From Hirsutella rhossiliensis (Eukaryota; Ascomycota; Sordariomycetes; Hypocreales; Ophiocordycipitaceae), in contig NW_025408667.1 of the NCBI RefSeq assembly GCF_020360975.1, positions 2,666,001 to 2,730,000 on the forward strand: DNA of 64,000 nucleotides. Reading direction: 5' to 3'. The position numbers and the translations under genes are program-made. The notes below the pieces were generated by a model. That model did not search any database. It was not told the origin of the DNA and saw only the letters and a list, made by a program, of their open reading frames with translations. Positions 47,761 through 59,251 of this stretch are shown here, one piece after another; the first letter of the stretch is position 1; every line of letters begins with the position of its first letter.

Positions 47761-48689
47761 GCCTTTCGTAGGTTTTAATATAGGCTTAAGAAGATACGGT
47801 ATATGCCTCCTAATATTATCTAAGTCGCTCGCCCGGCTAGTTTTATATATACCCTCTCTTTAGGCATCGTAGGATCCCCTTTTCTTTCTTTATACCTACG
47901 CTATAGTTCTTTTACTTAGATAGGGTTACGAGGGCAAATAGCGGGAGAAGGGTAGAGAGAATACTAGTAGTTTAAGGTGCTTTTCTAGGGGAGCATTTTA
48001 AAGTACTTTAGCCTTTATACTTAGTTTAGTTTAAAGGTATTTACGCTAGCTAGATTAAGCTAATATAGGTGCTAATAATACTAGCCGAAGGGTAAGCGTT
48101 AGTAGTACCGATAGCTTAGATACCTATGCCCTTACCTATATTAGAACCTTTAAGTATAATTAAGAAGTAGTATACTATATCTAGACTAAAGAAAGTTAGC
48201 TCTAAATAAAGATAGTATTTTAAAAAGTAGTTATATATCTTATCTCCTTAGATTAGTACCTACGCTAGTTTATAATAATATTAAACGCTAGATAAGACTC
48301 CCTAAGCCTATAAAAGGCAATAATACTCTAGAGTATAAGAACCTACCGTTTAATTAAAGAACTATTTACCGTTAGGAAGACGATATTTATTATATTTTAC
48401 TAGGTTCTAAATTAGAACTATATCTTTTAACTAAACGTTATAATACCTCTATCTATACTTACTTATACTATAATCCTATAAATAATAAGCGGTATATAAT
48501 TTTATTATAGGCAATAAGTATAGATAAAGGGAAGTCTATTAAAGAGTTAGGCACTCCGCGGCCTAGCTAGCGATAGAACTAGCTTACTTTATTAAATAAC
48601 CCGAAAACTATAGGCCGCTGCCTTTTTTCCTCTAAGGTCTTTGCCTTGCCTAATTTAATATATTTATTTCGAAGCTTATAAGGAATTAT
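47761..48689. other. RIP-altered DNA, nothing assigned
   Basis: AT-rich with few CA/TG; no terminal repeats or readable motif. Confidence 0.4.
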
Positions 48690-50030
48690 TAAGCTATAGG
48701 GTGATTTCGGTTTCGGTTTCCGTCGTCGATAGTAGCGGGATAAGCCTATATTACCTAGGGTTCCTAAAGCTATATTTACTTAGTAGAGAGAATTATTAGT
48801 TTAGCGAGGAAGCGAATCGTAGCTACCTTTTAAGCTAATATCTTTACCTATAGTTATAGCGGTAATAGATATAGGCGCTATAAACCTATATAGGCAGCTT
48901 CGTATACCTAGGTAAATTAGCTTATTATCTATTTCTAGTATTTTTAGATATATAGCGTTTTTATCTTACTTAGCTATATAGATAAAATATTAAAGGTTAT
49001 TATAGCGAATAAGGCATCTTAAGGTAGTAGCTCGATTATAGCGCTATAGCCGAGATAGCGTTAAAGTATTCTAAAGTATAGTTAGAGAAAAGAAGAGGGG
49101 GACGGAAAGGTAGGAGCCGTAGGGTCTCGGAGTAGCCTATAAGAGAATAGCCTAAAACTAAAACTTATATTACTAAAGAGCGTCCCTTATTTTAGCCTAT
49201 TTTAGCGATATTACTTCTAGGTATATATTATATATATACTAACTATAGCGAAGACGTTAAGCTATAGTAAGGGTTATTATTTATACTAGCCCTTAAAAAT
49301 AATACTTTTTAGCGGCGCTAATACCGTCCGACCTATAACGGTGCTCTTAAGATATATATAAGTTATAGAAAAAAAAGACTCTTTTATAATATAGGCTTTT
49401 CTAGCTCCCTGCCTACTAAGCTATATCTAAGATTATAGTATCTAATTATTAAAGGTAAAAGCTCTATAGCTCGATAAATAATAGTAGGTACGGTATAGTA
49501 AGCTAGTATATTAAGGTCGTTAATATATAACTTTACTCCGGACTTTAAGGGGGGGCTAATAGTCGCTAACGTGCCCCCTTTATTATCCTAACTAGCTTAT
49601 TATATTAAAGTATATATTCCCGTTTAAGTTAGTATACTATTATAAAGCGGAGGGATTCGGCTCTTAAAGAAATAAGTACTTTAGTTAAGGAGAATTTTAA
49701 TGCTAGGTAGAGCCTTTATATAATAAGTTTACGTATACCTTATAATATTACCGATTATAGAGCTTATCTAGCGTCTACTTTACGATTTAAAGCTTATAAA
49801 TAAGCTCTTCCTATTATAAACGATTCTAACTAATAAGAACTAAAGCTTAGAATATTATTAACTCTAAATTAAAGGTATAATTAGTTTAGTATTACTATAA
49901 CCTATTAGACGCTATATAAGAGAAGCTAATAGAAACCTTTTTATTAGCTAGCGGTAATAAGTCTATATAATTTTAAGCAGCCTTTAAGATATTACTAAGT
50001 TAAGTAGTATATATAATTTTCCGATAGACT
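48690..50030 (+). pseudogene. Long decayed ORF, family unknown
   Basis: One plus-strand frame reads as continuous protein-like sequence if TAG/TAA are taken as altered Gln/Trp codons: ISLPIVIAVIDIGAINLYRQ, SRDSVKVF, ASLILAYFSDITSRYILYIY, YFLAALIPSDL, RDSALKEISTLVKENFNAR. It is Arg/Leu/Ile-rich and has no DDE, YxDD or zinc motif I can see. It may be the second ORF of an unidentified element. Depletion of TG makes TGA rare everywhere, so the absence of TGA is weak support. Confidence 0.3.
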
Positions 50031-50053
50031 AATATACTACTATAGGGGGTCGG

Positions 50054-50156
50054 CTAGTCTAGTAGTAAGACGACTACTTAGTGCTAGGCTATCCTAAGTA
50101 GGCCTTACTATACTAGCTACCTAGCGGGGAAATCGCGGGTTCGATACTTATAACCC
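50054..50156 (+). pseudogene. tRNA-like relic or tRNA-derived SINE head
   Basis: TAGTCTAGTAGTAAGACGAC fits a pol III A box and D arm (TAGTCTAGTGG before RIP), and GGTTCGATACT near 50139 fits a B box (GGTTCGATTCC). The spacing is longer than in a plain tRNA, and I cannot close a good acceptor stem. A tRNA gene with an intron, or a SINE, altered by RIP, is the likely origin. It ends about 45 bp before the Copia insertion. Confidence 0.4.
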
Positions 50157-50205
50157 TTACTATCGCCTAGCGGCGGTAACTACTATACTTTATATATAGA
50201 GTTAT

Positions 50206-50678
50206 TCTCGTAAAGAGAGATACGAGAAGTGCATAAAAAATACACGAAGGTAAAATTAGAAGTAAGGGGTCGGATAGGTAGGGCAGAGAGATTTAATTCT
50301 TACGGCAGCAGAAATTGCGGCAGGGGAGTGATTATTATATTGCCTTTATTGTCCTTCTTTCCTCTATCTAACGCCCCTCTTTATACCCGTCTAGCATCTT
50401 AATTAACAAAGAAGATCCTACTTAAAGAAGCTACTAATATCCCTTTAACTACCGAGCTTTTTGCCGGTTTTTCTCCTCCTTTCTAGCCGTTGCCGGCATA
50501 TCCGTCTTATCTCTCGCCACCTCTATAGGAAGCTATCGCCACTTCTGCTTCCCCTTATACCCCTACCCTCCTCTCTGCACCTCCTTTTAGCTCCTTCCTT
50601 AAAACCTATTTTTAGCTTCCTAGGTCCCTCGTGCTAAGGGATATCTCCGAGAACTACGAAATTAGCCGCTTCATGACA
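50206..50678 (-). repeat. 3' LTR (left) of Copia copy 2
   Basis: 473 bp; a small deletion and changes near its outer promoter-side end (GCCGCTTCATGACA where the other LTRs have GGCCACGCTTCGCGACA) make it slightly shorter than the right LTR. Confidence 0.88.
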
Positions 50679-50689
50679 TACCCCCTTAG

Positions 50690-53600
50690 CTATAGCCTGC
50701 CCTTATAGAAAGGGTAAAAAATAAATAGGCCAGTAAGCGTATAGAGGAGGTCTTAGTCTATACTTATCCCCTACTCGAGAAATCCGGGTTTTAGCCCCGG
50801 GCTCTTTTAGACCTACTTTAGAAAAAGGGGCCTTAAGGAGGAAATTAAGTCTTATAAGAAAGGGGGCTTTCTAAGGATAAGTCCCTAAAGGGGCCTTAAG
50901 AAGAATAAGTCCTACTAAGCTAGGCCCTCCTCTAGGATAAGTCCTAATTCCTCTCTTCGGCTATAGACGTCTCCTTCCTCCTATATACTATTAGCTCCTC
51001 TCGTAGACTCTTAAGGCGGGCTTCTAAGGATAGCTTTTCTCGAACGTCTTCTAGCCTAATTTACTATAAAAAGACAGCTAGCTTCTACTTCGGCAAGGGC
51101 TTCGTAAGACCGTCGGCTTTTATTAATGCCGTTAGAACCTAACGGACGGAAATTAGTCCCCTTTAGACCTCTTAGCGTAACTAATGCTAGTAGATATCGA
51201 TATACCGTAGCTAGGTCGATAGCTTACTATTTTCCTCCGTAAGAATTCGTATAGTCTGCGTATTATCGCATTCTATAGCTAACGGGGACGGAATTTATAG
51301 TCGTAAAGATATTAGCAGCCGCTAGGAAAATCGCTTCTTTTAACGCTTCTAAAAGAGCTAGTAGCTCTGCTCTCCGTTAATATAGTAACGGTAGCTTACT
51401 TCGAAGCTCTCTAAGCAATAGTTCCTCTAAAAAGGGATATAATATACCCCTATAAGCTCTTTCTATCTAAGGAATTGTCCGTAAAGGACGAATCGCTCGA
51501 ATAAAGAAAGATTTTAGTAGCTGATTTCCTTCCCTACCCTCCTAGGCGTAGACTATATAATCTCGTTAAATAGAGATAAAGATAGCTCTATCTGCTACTT
51601 CAATGCCTAGGGCTAGGATCCTAGTTATGCCTAGCTAGCCGGGAGACCGTAAAAGAGATATCCGGTCTAGTAGAAATAGCTAAAAAGCAGGAGCCTACCT
51701 TCTATTAATATTAGTGTTTCTTACTCCCTAGCTTAAAAGGACGGATTAGGTAAAAGCTCTTCGTCTAATATAGGCGTAGAGGGAAGCTTCTTATCGAGGG
51801 AATTAGGGAGGAATTTATAAGCGACCTTATCGATATAGGCGTCTTAGGTAAGCTAGATAGTCCGTTAGGACCTATTCCGAAGGATTCGTATCCCTAGGAA
51901 CCGCTTTAGCTCCCTTAGCCTAGTTATCTTATACCTTTATTGCAGGCCTCGTATAGCCTCCCTAGCAGCAGCCTCTTCCTCTTTTAGGTAGGCCTAGATA
52001 ATATCGTCGACGTAGAAGAAGACCGTGATTTTACCCTTCTATATTATATACGGTTCCTAAGGGACTTTCTTAAAGCCTAGGGCTTCGAGGGAACCTATTA
52101 AATACTGTTGCTAAAGAAGGGGTGATCTTCGTAGTCCGTATAGAGCTTTCCTAAGCTATAGAACCTTTCCTAGTTATTAGAAACTAAGAGGAAGTCGTAT
52201 ATAGATAACTTCTTCTTCCTCGAGTAGGCAGTTAATAAAGGCGTTGACTATATCTATCTAATTAAGTTCGAGGTCGAATTCTACTACTATAGCTATAAGG
52301 GTCCGAAAAGATATCCCTACTAGGGTGGTTGCCCTAGTAGGTAGATCCCCTTTTTCCTATTAATTCCCGCAGATAACTAGCCGGGCTTTATACTTCTAAA
52401 GGAAGCTGTGTTTATTAGTCTTATAGATAAAGACCTACTTATAGCTAAGGACCTATTTTCCTCTTGCTTTTTCCTTAAGGACCTCTTCGAAAGACCCTAT
52501 CTCTTCGTATAAGGCTAGGTAGTCTCTCTAGGCTTAGAAAAACTAGTCTCTTAAAGGGTGTTTTTCTAGCTGCTTTTAGTTTGCTGGTAGGTCCGGGAGG
52601 TCTCTTTTATATACCTTCCTTGCTGATAGCTGTGGCTTAAAAAGCCGGCCTGCTATAAGCGCTCCGTAGGAACCGTCTTCTATTAGCGTTAGGTAGAAGT
52701 CGGAAAAACGATTAAAATAGGGGAGAGGTTAGTCTTCTTTAGTATCTATATCGGGCCCTATACCTTCCTTTGCTTCTCGAAGTAGGGATATAAAGGCAGC
52801 CGGGTAATCCTTTAAGAGAGGTGCCTTTCCTACCCCCTTAGGGGTCGAGACGGGAAGACTAACTAAAAAAGCTACTTTTAGATCTTCTTCTTACGTAGGA
52901 GGAGGCGTAGGTAGGTAGGCGTATTCTAGCTTTACCGCTTTTCTATAGTCTCCTTCTTCGTCTAGATTATCTAATATAGTAGCTTCCTCTTCTTCGAAGT
53001 CGGCGTTATCTTCGACTACTTCGACGTCGGTTTCTTCTTCCGTTTCCTCGTCTAGGACCTCTTCTTAAGACTATTAGGAAGGGGGGATTTAAATCTTCTA
53101 AATTAGCTAACGTTAAGAGAGTAAGAGGGGCTATTAATCCCTCTTTCCGTCGAAGAAGCTAGATTCGTCGAAAATTATATCCCTAGCCGAAATAACCTTC
53201 CGTAGAAGAGGAATCTAGATCTAGAAGATATTTATAGAATTATAACTAACGAGGTAACTAATAAAGGCTCTAGGATTAAGCTTTCTTTTCTTCTTCCTTT
53301 TTAGCTATATATCGGCAGTTATTGCGTATGCCTTATAGCTATAGGCACGAAGGTAGGCTAGCGAGGCCCTCTTCTTCGTAAAGAGCTTAAGGGTAATTTC
53401 TAGTCTATTCCTTAGTTTTAGTTCCTAGGGTCCTTAGGGTCCCTAGGGTCCGGTTCCGAAGGTAATAGGCGGTCTTAACGACTTCCCTCTAAAGGTCGTA
53501 TGAAGCTTTGCAGCAAGTCTTATCGTACGCCCTTTCTATTATAGCACCCCTAATCTTTCTGCCCTCCGTTCTAGGCCTAGGTATTCGGTGCTAATAGGAG

Positions 53601-55990
53601 GGGTAAATGCCCCTTTTCGAAGCTAATTTAAGATATCCTTCGTAAATAGCTCCCGTTAGACTTATCTTTTACCTCGTACCTAAAGTAGGATTTTATCTAG
53701 TTAACGAAGTCCTAGAGGGCAGACTAGTTATACTTACTTAGGTAGGTCCGTAAGAAATAGGGGAAAACTATCCTTAAAAAGGCGTCTATAAAAAACATTA
53801 CCCTAACGAAGCTTTCTTAATCCCTAGAGACGTCGGTCTAGTCGACCTAAATTTCCTTATACGGCTAGTCTAGCCGTAAAGGCGTTCGTCTAGAAATTCG
53901 TCTCCTAGTCTTTCAGCCGTAGTGTTCGCATTCGACGGTCTTTAGGCCCTTATTCGTACGCCCTATTATTAGCCTAGCTTATATAAAGCTAGGGGCCCGG
54001 TGACCGAGTCGTGCGTAAAGAATGCTGTCTCCTTAGGCTGCTAGAAGAGGGTCTTTTATAGTAGACCCATTCCTCCTAGCAGGGAAAGCTAACTTCTCGA
54101 GTGTTTCCTTCCTATAAATAGGTTAGAATTCGAGAACGAATTAACCGAATTTCTCCTCGATAAGCCTAATAGTCTGATTCTTCTAGACTAGCCTCGTAGG
54201 CTTAGACGTCGTATCCTAGAAGATTCCTTCCTCTTAAAGAAAGCGGAAGGAAATCAGGCTCGTTAAAAATCGAGGGTAAAAAGCTACCCTTTTTCTTTAA
54301 AGAATTCGCATAGATCCGTTAGGTAATTTTATCGTGAAATTCACCCTTCCGTATCCTTCTATCCGTACGGTTAATTCCCCGGCAATAAGATATTCCCTTC
54401 GTGCCTTCTTAAAGGACCGGAATCGTAAGAGTATATTATAGATATCGAGGGAAGCATTAGAGTTAAGGATAGCTAATTTTCGTAGGGGATAGTCGGAGGG
54501 TCCTAACGGTTGGTCTTGCTAATCTATAGGGAAGACGAATGCCGGATTTGCTATACTAACGATTTTCCCTTAAATTTGCGGCTCGAATAAGGGCAGCGGC
54601 GTTAGTTGCTATTTCTTAGTAACCCGAATCTTATCTATTTTCTTCTATAACGAGGGGTCCTCCTTAAGAGACTATTATATCGTTTCTTATAGCCTCTTTA
54701 AAGGGTTAAATCCTTTAGGTCGGTTTTCCTCGAAGACCTACTAGCATTATAATAATCGATAGCCTAGGGATTTATAGGCTAGGCAGCCGTTTCGTCGTCT
54801 AGTCTTCTATTTCTTCGAGGAATCCTCGTCCCGATCCGGAAGGTCTGCTTAAAAACCCCCCCTTTTTACCCCTTATTATTAATTTTAACGAAGAGGTTCG
54901 ATTTCGACTAGTTCCCTAATTTTTCGACTAACGGACTAAAAGGTCTATTAAGGGACTAGTCGGGCCGTTCTAATAGACGGGGCCGGGGCCGGGCCCAGAG
55001 CAAGATACGAAGCCGGGGCTAGGACCGGGGCAGCCGTTAAAGACGGTGTTAAGGCTCTTAAGGGAGGTAGAGCCGGAGGGGCAACAGCCGCAGCAGCAGC
55101 AGCGGGAACCGCAGTAACAGGGGCTGCAGCAGCTATAGGGGCAGCAGGTCGAGCCGTCTAGGTTAAGTGCTAGCCACGAAGGAATAAGACTGCTTATTGT
55201 TGCACTCTAGCAGCCTCTTTATCTAGTTCCCGGCTAGCTTCTCGGAAGATAGTCGAGTAACCGTTACTAATAGGCTTTATTAGCAGAGATATATCCTATA
55301 GCTACTAGCCGGAAAGAGCTTCTATAAGGAAGTATTAGTTAGCTTCCTCGAGGATTTCTTCCTACTTAGCTAGCCACGAAGAAGCTAGTAGGTTCTTAGT
55401 AGAAAAGGCTCCTAGGTAGGCCGTATAGGTCTTCCTAATACGGTTAGTTATATAGCCCCTCGAGGGAGCTATCGAGGTCTCGAGCTTTAAAAGCCACTGC
55501 CTAGGAGTCTCTTCCTCTCGAAGAGAGATTAGCTTTATAGCACTAACGGATTCCGTTATTGCTATACGAGCAGTAGTTAGCAGCTTCGTCTCGTAAAGGT
55601 ATTCCTTTCGGTAACTCTCGTAGTCGCCTAGGGTAGTAGAAAAAGCTCTCTGCTATGCGGAGGCTAGCTCGGAGAAGAGGGAAGCTCCCTCTATAAATTC
55701 TATTGCTCTAGGACGAAGAGGGGGCTCGAGAGGGTCCTGCTTATTAGAGAAGACTAAATTATAGATAGTTCTATCTATACGAGCCCGTAGCTCCTTTACC
55801 TACTTATCCTAATCTTAGGGCTCTATAAGAATCGTCCTACGGACTATAGGGACGGCAGAGGAGTCGGTTTTCGTTATCGTTGCGAAAGAGGGGGGGCAGA
55901 AAAGTCGGTTAAAAATCGGCTTGTCTAGTAAGAGGGGTAAAAGGAAGCTACGAGGGATATAAGAAAGGTGCCTTTTACAGTAGCCGGAAG
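50690..55990 (-). pseudogene. Copia gag-pol relic of copy 2
   Basis: Minus-strand reading gives the same protein as copy 1: helical gag, Ala/Pro linker, degenerate zinc knuckle, integrase ending in the RDIIFDESSFFDGK motif (about 53150-53200), reverse transcriptase with VFFYVDDII (about 52000-52020) and RNase H EAELLALLEALKEAIF (about 51330-51380). Between integrase and the YVDD box it keeps about 1.1 kb, including an acidic Glu/Asp-rich linker near 52970-53060, that copy 1 lost. RIP stops prevent expression. Confidence 0.85.
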
Positions 55991-56023
55991 GTATAGGAAT
56001 TCTATTCCTCCCGGGCTTATAAC

Positions 56024-56500
56024 TCTCGCAAAGAGAGATATAAGAAGTATATAAAAAATGCACGAAGGTAAAATTAGAAGTAAGGGGTCGGATAGGTAGG
56101 GCAGAGAGATTTGATTCTTACGGTAGCAGCAATTGCGGTAGGGGAGTAATTATTATATTGCCTTTATTATCCTTCTTTCCTCTATCTAACGCCCCTCTTT
56201 ATACCCGTCTAGCATCTTAATTAATAAAGAAGATCCTGCTTAAAGAAGCTACTAATGTCCCTTTAACTACCGAGCTTTTTGCTGGTTTTTCTCCTCCTTT
56301 CTAGCCGTTGCCGGCATATCCGTCTTATCTCTCGCTACCTCTATAGGAAGCTATCGCTACTTCTACTTCCCCTTATACCCCTACCCTCCTCTCTATACCT
56401 CCTTTTAGCTCCTTCCTTAAAACCTGTTTTTTAGCTTCCTAGGTCCCTTATACTAAGGGATATCTCTAAGAACTACGAAATTAGGCCACGCTTCGCGACA
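56024..56500 (-). repeat. 5' LTR (right) of Copia copy 2
   Basis: 477 bp; ends GCTTCGCGACA at 56500, the reverse of TGTCGCGAAGC, and begins TCTCGCAAAG. The small minus-strand ORF at 55815-56063 straddles LTR and gag and is not a gene. Confidence 0.9.
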
Positions 56501-56505
56501 GTTAT

Positions 56506-57364
56506 AGCTATATATAAAATAGCTTAAGAGGTTTTTAGGTTACGTTTTTTTCTATATATATTTTTTACTAAGAGAGGAACGAGGCTTATAGGGGTAACTT
56601 ATATTATATATTAGTAATTTAGTATATAGGTAAAGTTAATATATATAGGATAAGCTCCGGTCTTTTATAGCTAGAAAGGCTACTTATTATAAGATAAGTA
56701 AATAAGTAGTTAGTATTAAATTAATAGACTAAAAGCTCTTAATCCTTTTAAGAAGGAAATCTAATTAGTTTTTTATAGATAAAAGAAGTATATCGGTAGG
56801 GTAAGGAAACTTTAAGTATAGTTAATATATACTTATCCTTATAGTTAGACGGTTAATATATATATATAAGTAGATAAGGTTATATATCGAAAGAAGTAGC
56901 GAAAAACGATTAAGGAAATCTATATCTTAAATATAGAGGAGCTAGTCTATAAATAGCTTAGTCGATAGTCTATATATACTATCTACTAGTAACTTAAGGC
57001 AGCTTAAGTTAGCTTAGGCGGTATACTTAGGTAGCTTAGGGTAGCTTAAGCGGTCCTTAGAAGAAGGTAAATTTTTAAGGGGTAGATTTAGGTTACGCTA
57101 TATAATATTTATATAGGAGAGAAATATCTAAGGCTTATAGATACCGAAGCTTTAAGAGAATTCTCGCCGCTAGCTCCTCTTTATAAGAGACTAAATACTT
57201 TATAGCTCTATCGAGAAGAGGTAAGCTAGTAGTAAGCTCTAAGTAACTAACGTTCTAAGATATATAGTACTATATTCGCCGGATAAATATTTATTTACGT
57301 TATCCGTTATACTAATATATAATAGGAGAGGGCTAAGCTAAATTACTATATAGGTTAAATAGTT
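56506..57364. other. RIP-altered DNA with AGCTTA-rich repeats
   Basis: No gene seen. Around 56990-57060 short imperfect repeats of AGCTTAAG / AGCTTAGG lie in a row, possibly a decayed satellite. Confidence 0.4.
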
Positions 57365-57679
57365 TTAGGGTAGTTAGTTAATATCGATATCGATTTAACT
57401 ACTAATCGATATTATATTAATATAAGGATCGATATTAAACGATATTAATAGTAGTTAATCCGACCTTTATTTAGTCCGTTTTCCTTAAATAGAGCTACTA
57501 TATATATTATAATTTTAGAAATAGGACCTAAAAACGAGTTTAGCTAAAACCGATAATAGTAAGACTTACTTCTTTTAATTATATATATATAGGAAATTAG
57601 ATAGTTTATATATATCGATATTAATCGATATCGCTAGTCGGTATCGATATTATATTAATCGTATCGATAACTACCCTAA
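57365..57679. mobile_element. MITE-like palindromic element, 315 bp
   Basis: TTAGGGTAGTTA at the left end and TAACTACCCTAA at the right form perfect 12-bp inverted ends. The interior repeats ATCGATATTA-type words in both orientations, so much of it can fold on itself. No ORF. A target duplication is uncertain (tagtt occurs on both sides with a one-base offset). Confidence 0.5.
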
Positions 57680-58673
57680 GTAGTTTATACTACTTTTCTT
57701 TACTTATTTTACGCTATTATTATTTAACTATAGTTATTATCTAATTAAGCTTTAAAGTAATCTAAGGCTTTAACTTATTCTCTTTCTTCTATACTCTTAG
57801 CCGACGTTCTTTTAGCGTAGACTACTAGCGGCGCCTAGTAAACGCCTTTCTTTTACTACTTTTAGCGCTTAGATAATCGTCGCTACTAGATATACCCTTA
57901 TTACCCTTATCGCGATTCTTATTAGTACGACTTAAAGACTCTTTATTAAAAGTTTCTATATAACTATTCTCTAGACCTATAGGCCGTTTATATAAGTTCT
58001 AATACTACTTTAAGGTATTACTTATAGGCTAGCTACGCTATACTTTGCTCGAAATATCCTTAGGTAATAGGTTATATAGTAAGGATAATACTTCGAAGAG
58101 AGCTATATAGAAAATTATATATAATTTATATTATTTAGTTTACCCTATCTCCTATACTTTACTAAATAGTACTACTAAGCGGGGCTTAACTTAGAGCGAC
58201 TATAGTATACTAGGTAGGCGAGGTTAACTTATCGTTATATTTCTATATAAATAAGAAGCGAGTTTATTTAAAGGCTAATTTAAAGAAAACGTAATAGTAT
58301 CTAAGCGTAAGCTTAAAGGACTAATAAGGCCGCCTTAATACGCCGTCGCTAAACGGGAGCCGCTTATAGGATAGTAGGCTAGTACCTTTATAGCCGATCG
58401 ATCGTTATAGTATTTATTACTATAGCTGCTATTAATATAACGAGTCTAAAATAGTCTAGGAACCTAGTCTTAAGTATTAATCGTACTATTAACTAGTATC
58501 GAGGCAACCTTATAAACGCTTAGCTAATATAGTAAAGTACTATATTTAGTAGCGGAAGGTAACTTTAGTCTCTTTACTTCTTATAAATTATTAGGGCTAC
58601 TACTATCCTAGCTATCTCTTAGTAGTGGCTTTATCCGCTTGAAAATTAGTACGATATCTTACTATTAGCTTAT
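57680..58673. other. RIP-altered DNA, nothing assigned
   Basis: CA/TG nearly absent, CG retained; no LTR, terminal repeat or readable motif found. Confidence 0.4.
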
Positions 58674-58678
58674 ATCTA

Positions 58679-59246
58679 TATAAGGAACGGTGTTCCTACT
58701 ATAAATAAAGCAGCTATAATATACTCTCCCGATTATATAAGCCAATAAGTAGTATATTAATTATAGACAAAATCTCATCCTATAGAGCAAGAATCGCTCG
58801 TCATTTTGCATGTCATTATGCATTAAACGGGTTGCCGGTTATCGTACAATCGGGAATCGAAGGAACAGAGCTAGCTTAGAATGCTAGCTAAGACCTCTTA
58901 AGAACACCGGCACGACCAACCTCCTCTAAACACGAATATTAGTGGAACCAAGACACTTCTAGATTTACTCGAGATATCACGGAATTCCCTAGTCTTAGGG
59001 CTATACGGCAGCCTAAATCTGGTCCCGAAAGGTTCTTCCGTTCAGCTATAATTGTCTATATAAGACAGCATGTCCGCTAGTAGATAGATAGAGAATTATT
59101 AACTTTAACACCTCTTCCACACACCAATACACTACTAATAAATTCTATTGAAAATCCTACCTTATACTCCTTCTTCCCCTCTATTACGTAGTCTTACGTG
59201 ATTCCTTGATTTCCTAAAATTCCGCTTTTGCTTATATACCTTAAGA
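58679..59246. mobile_element. 568-bp solo-LTR-like repeat, copy 2
   Basis: Same length and orientation as 5525-6092, with its own 5-bp duplication atcta (58674-58678 and 59247-59251). Many sites that are TA in copy 1 are CA or TG here (for example GACAAAATCTCATCC against GATAAAATCTTATCC), so copy 2 is closer to the ancestral sequence. Confidence 0.78.
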
Positions 59247-59251
59247 ATCTA

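Larger units (their letters stand above)
50206..56500 (-). mobile_element. Copia retrotransposon, copy 2, full length
   Basis: 6,295 bp flanked by the exact duplication gttat (50201-50205 and 56501-56505). LTRs are 50206-50678 and 56024-56500. The primer-binding site lies, reversed, just left of 56024 (CCCGGGCTTATAAC). Minus-strand order: gag (about 54500-55900, with the Ala/Pro linker near 55000-55150), integrase (about 53150-54300), reverse transcriptase with YVDD near 52000, RNase H near 51290-51420. Same family as 30835-44359 and without its 1-kb deletion. Stops of RIP type run throughout, so it is inactive. Confidence 0.92.
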
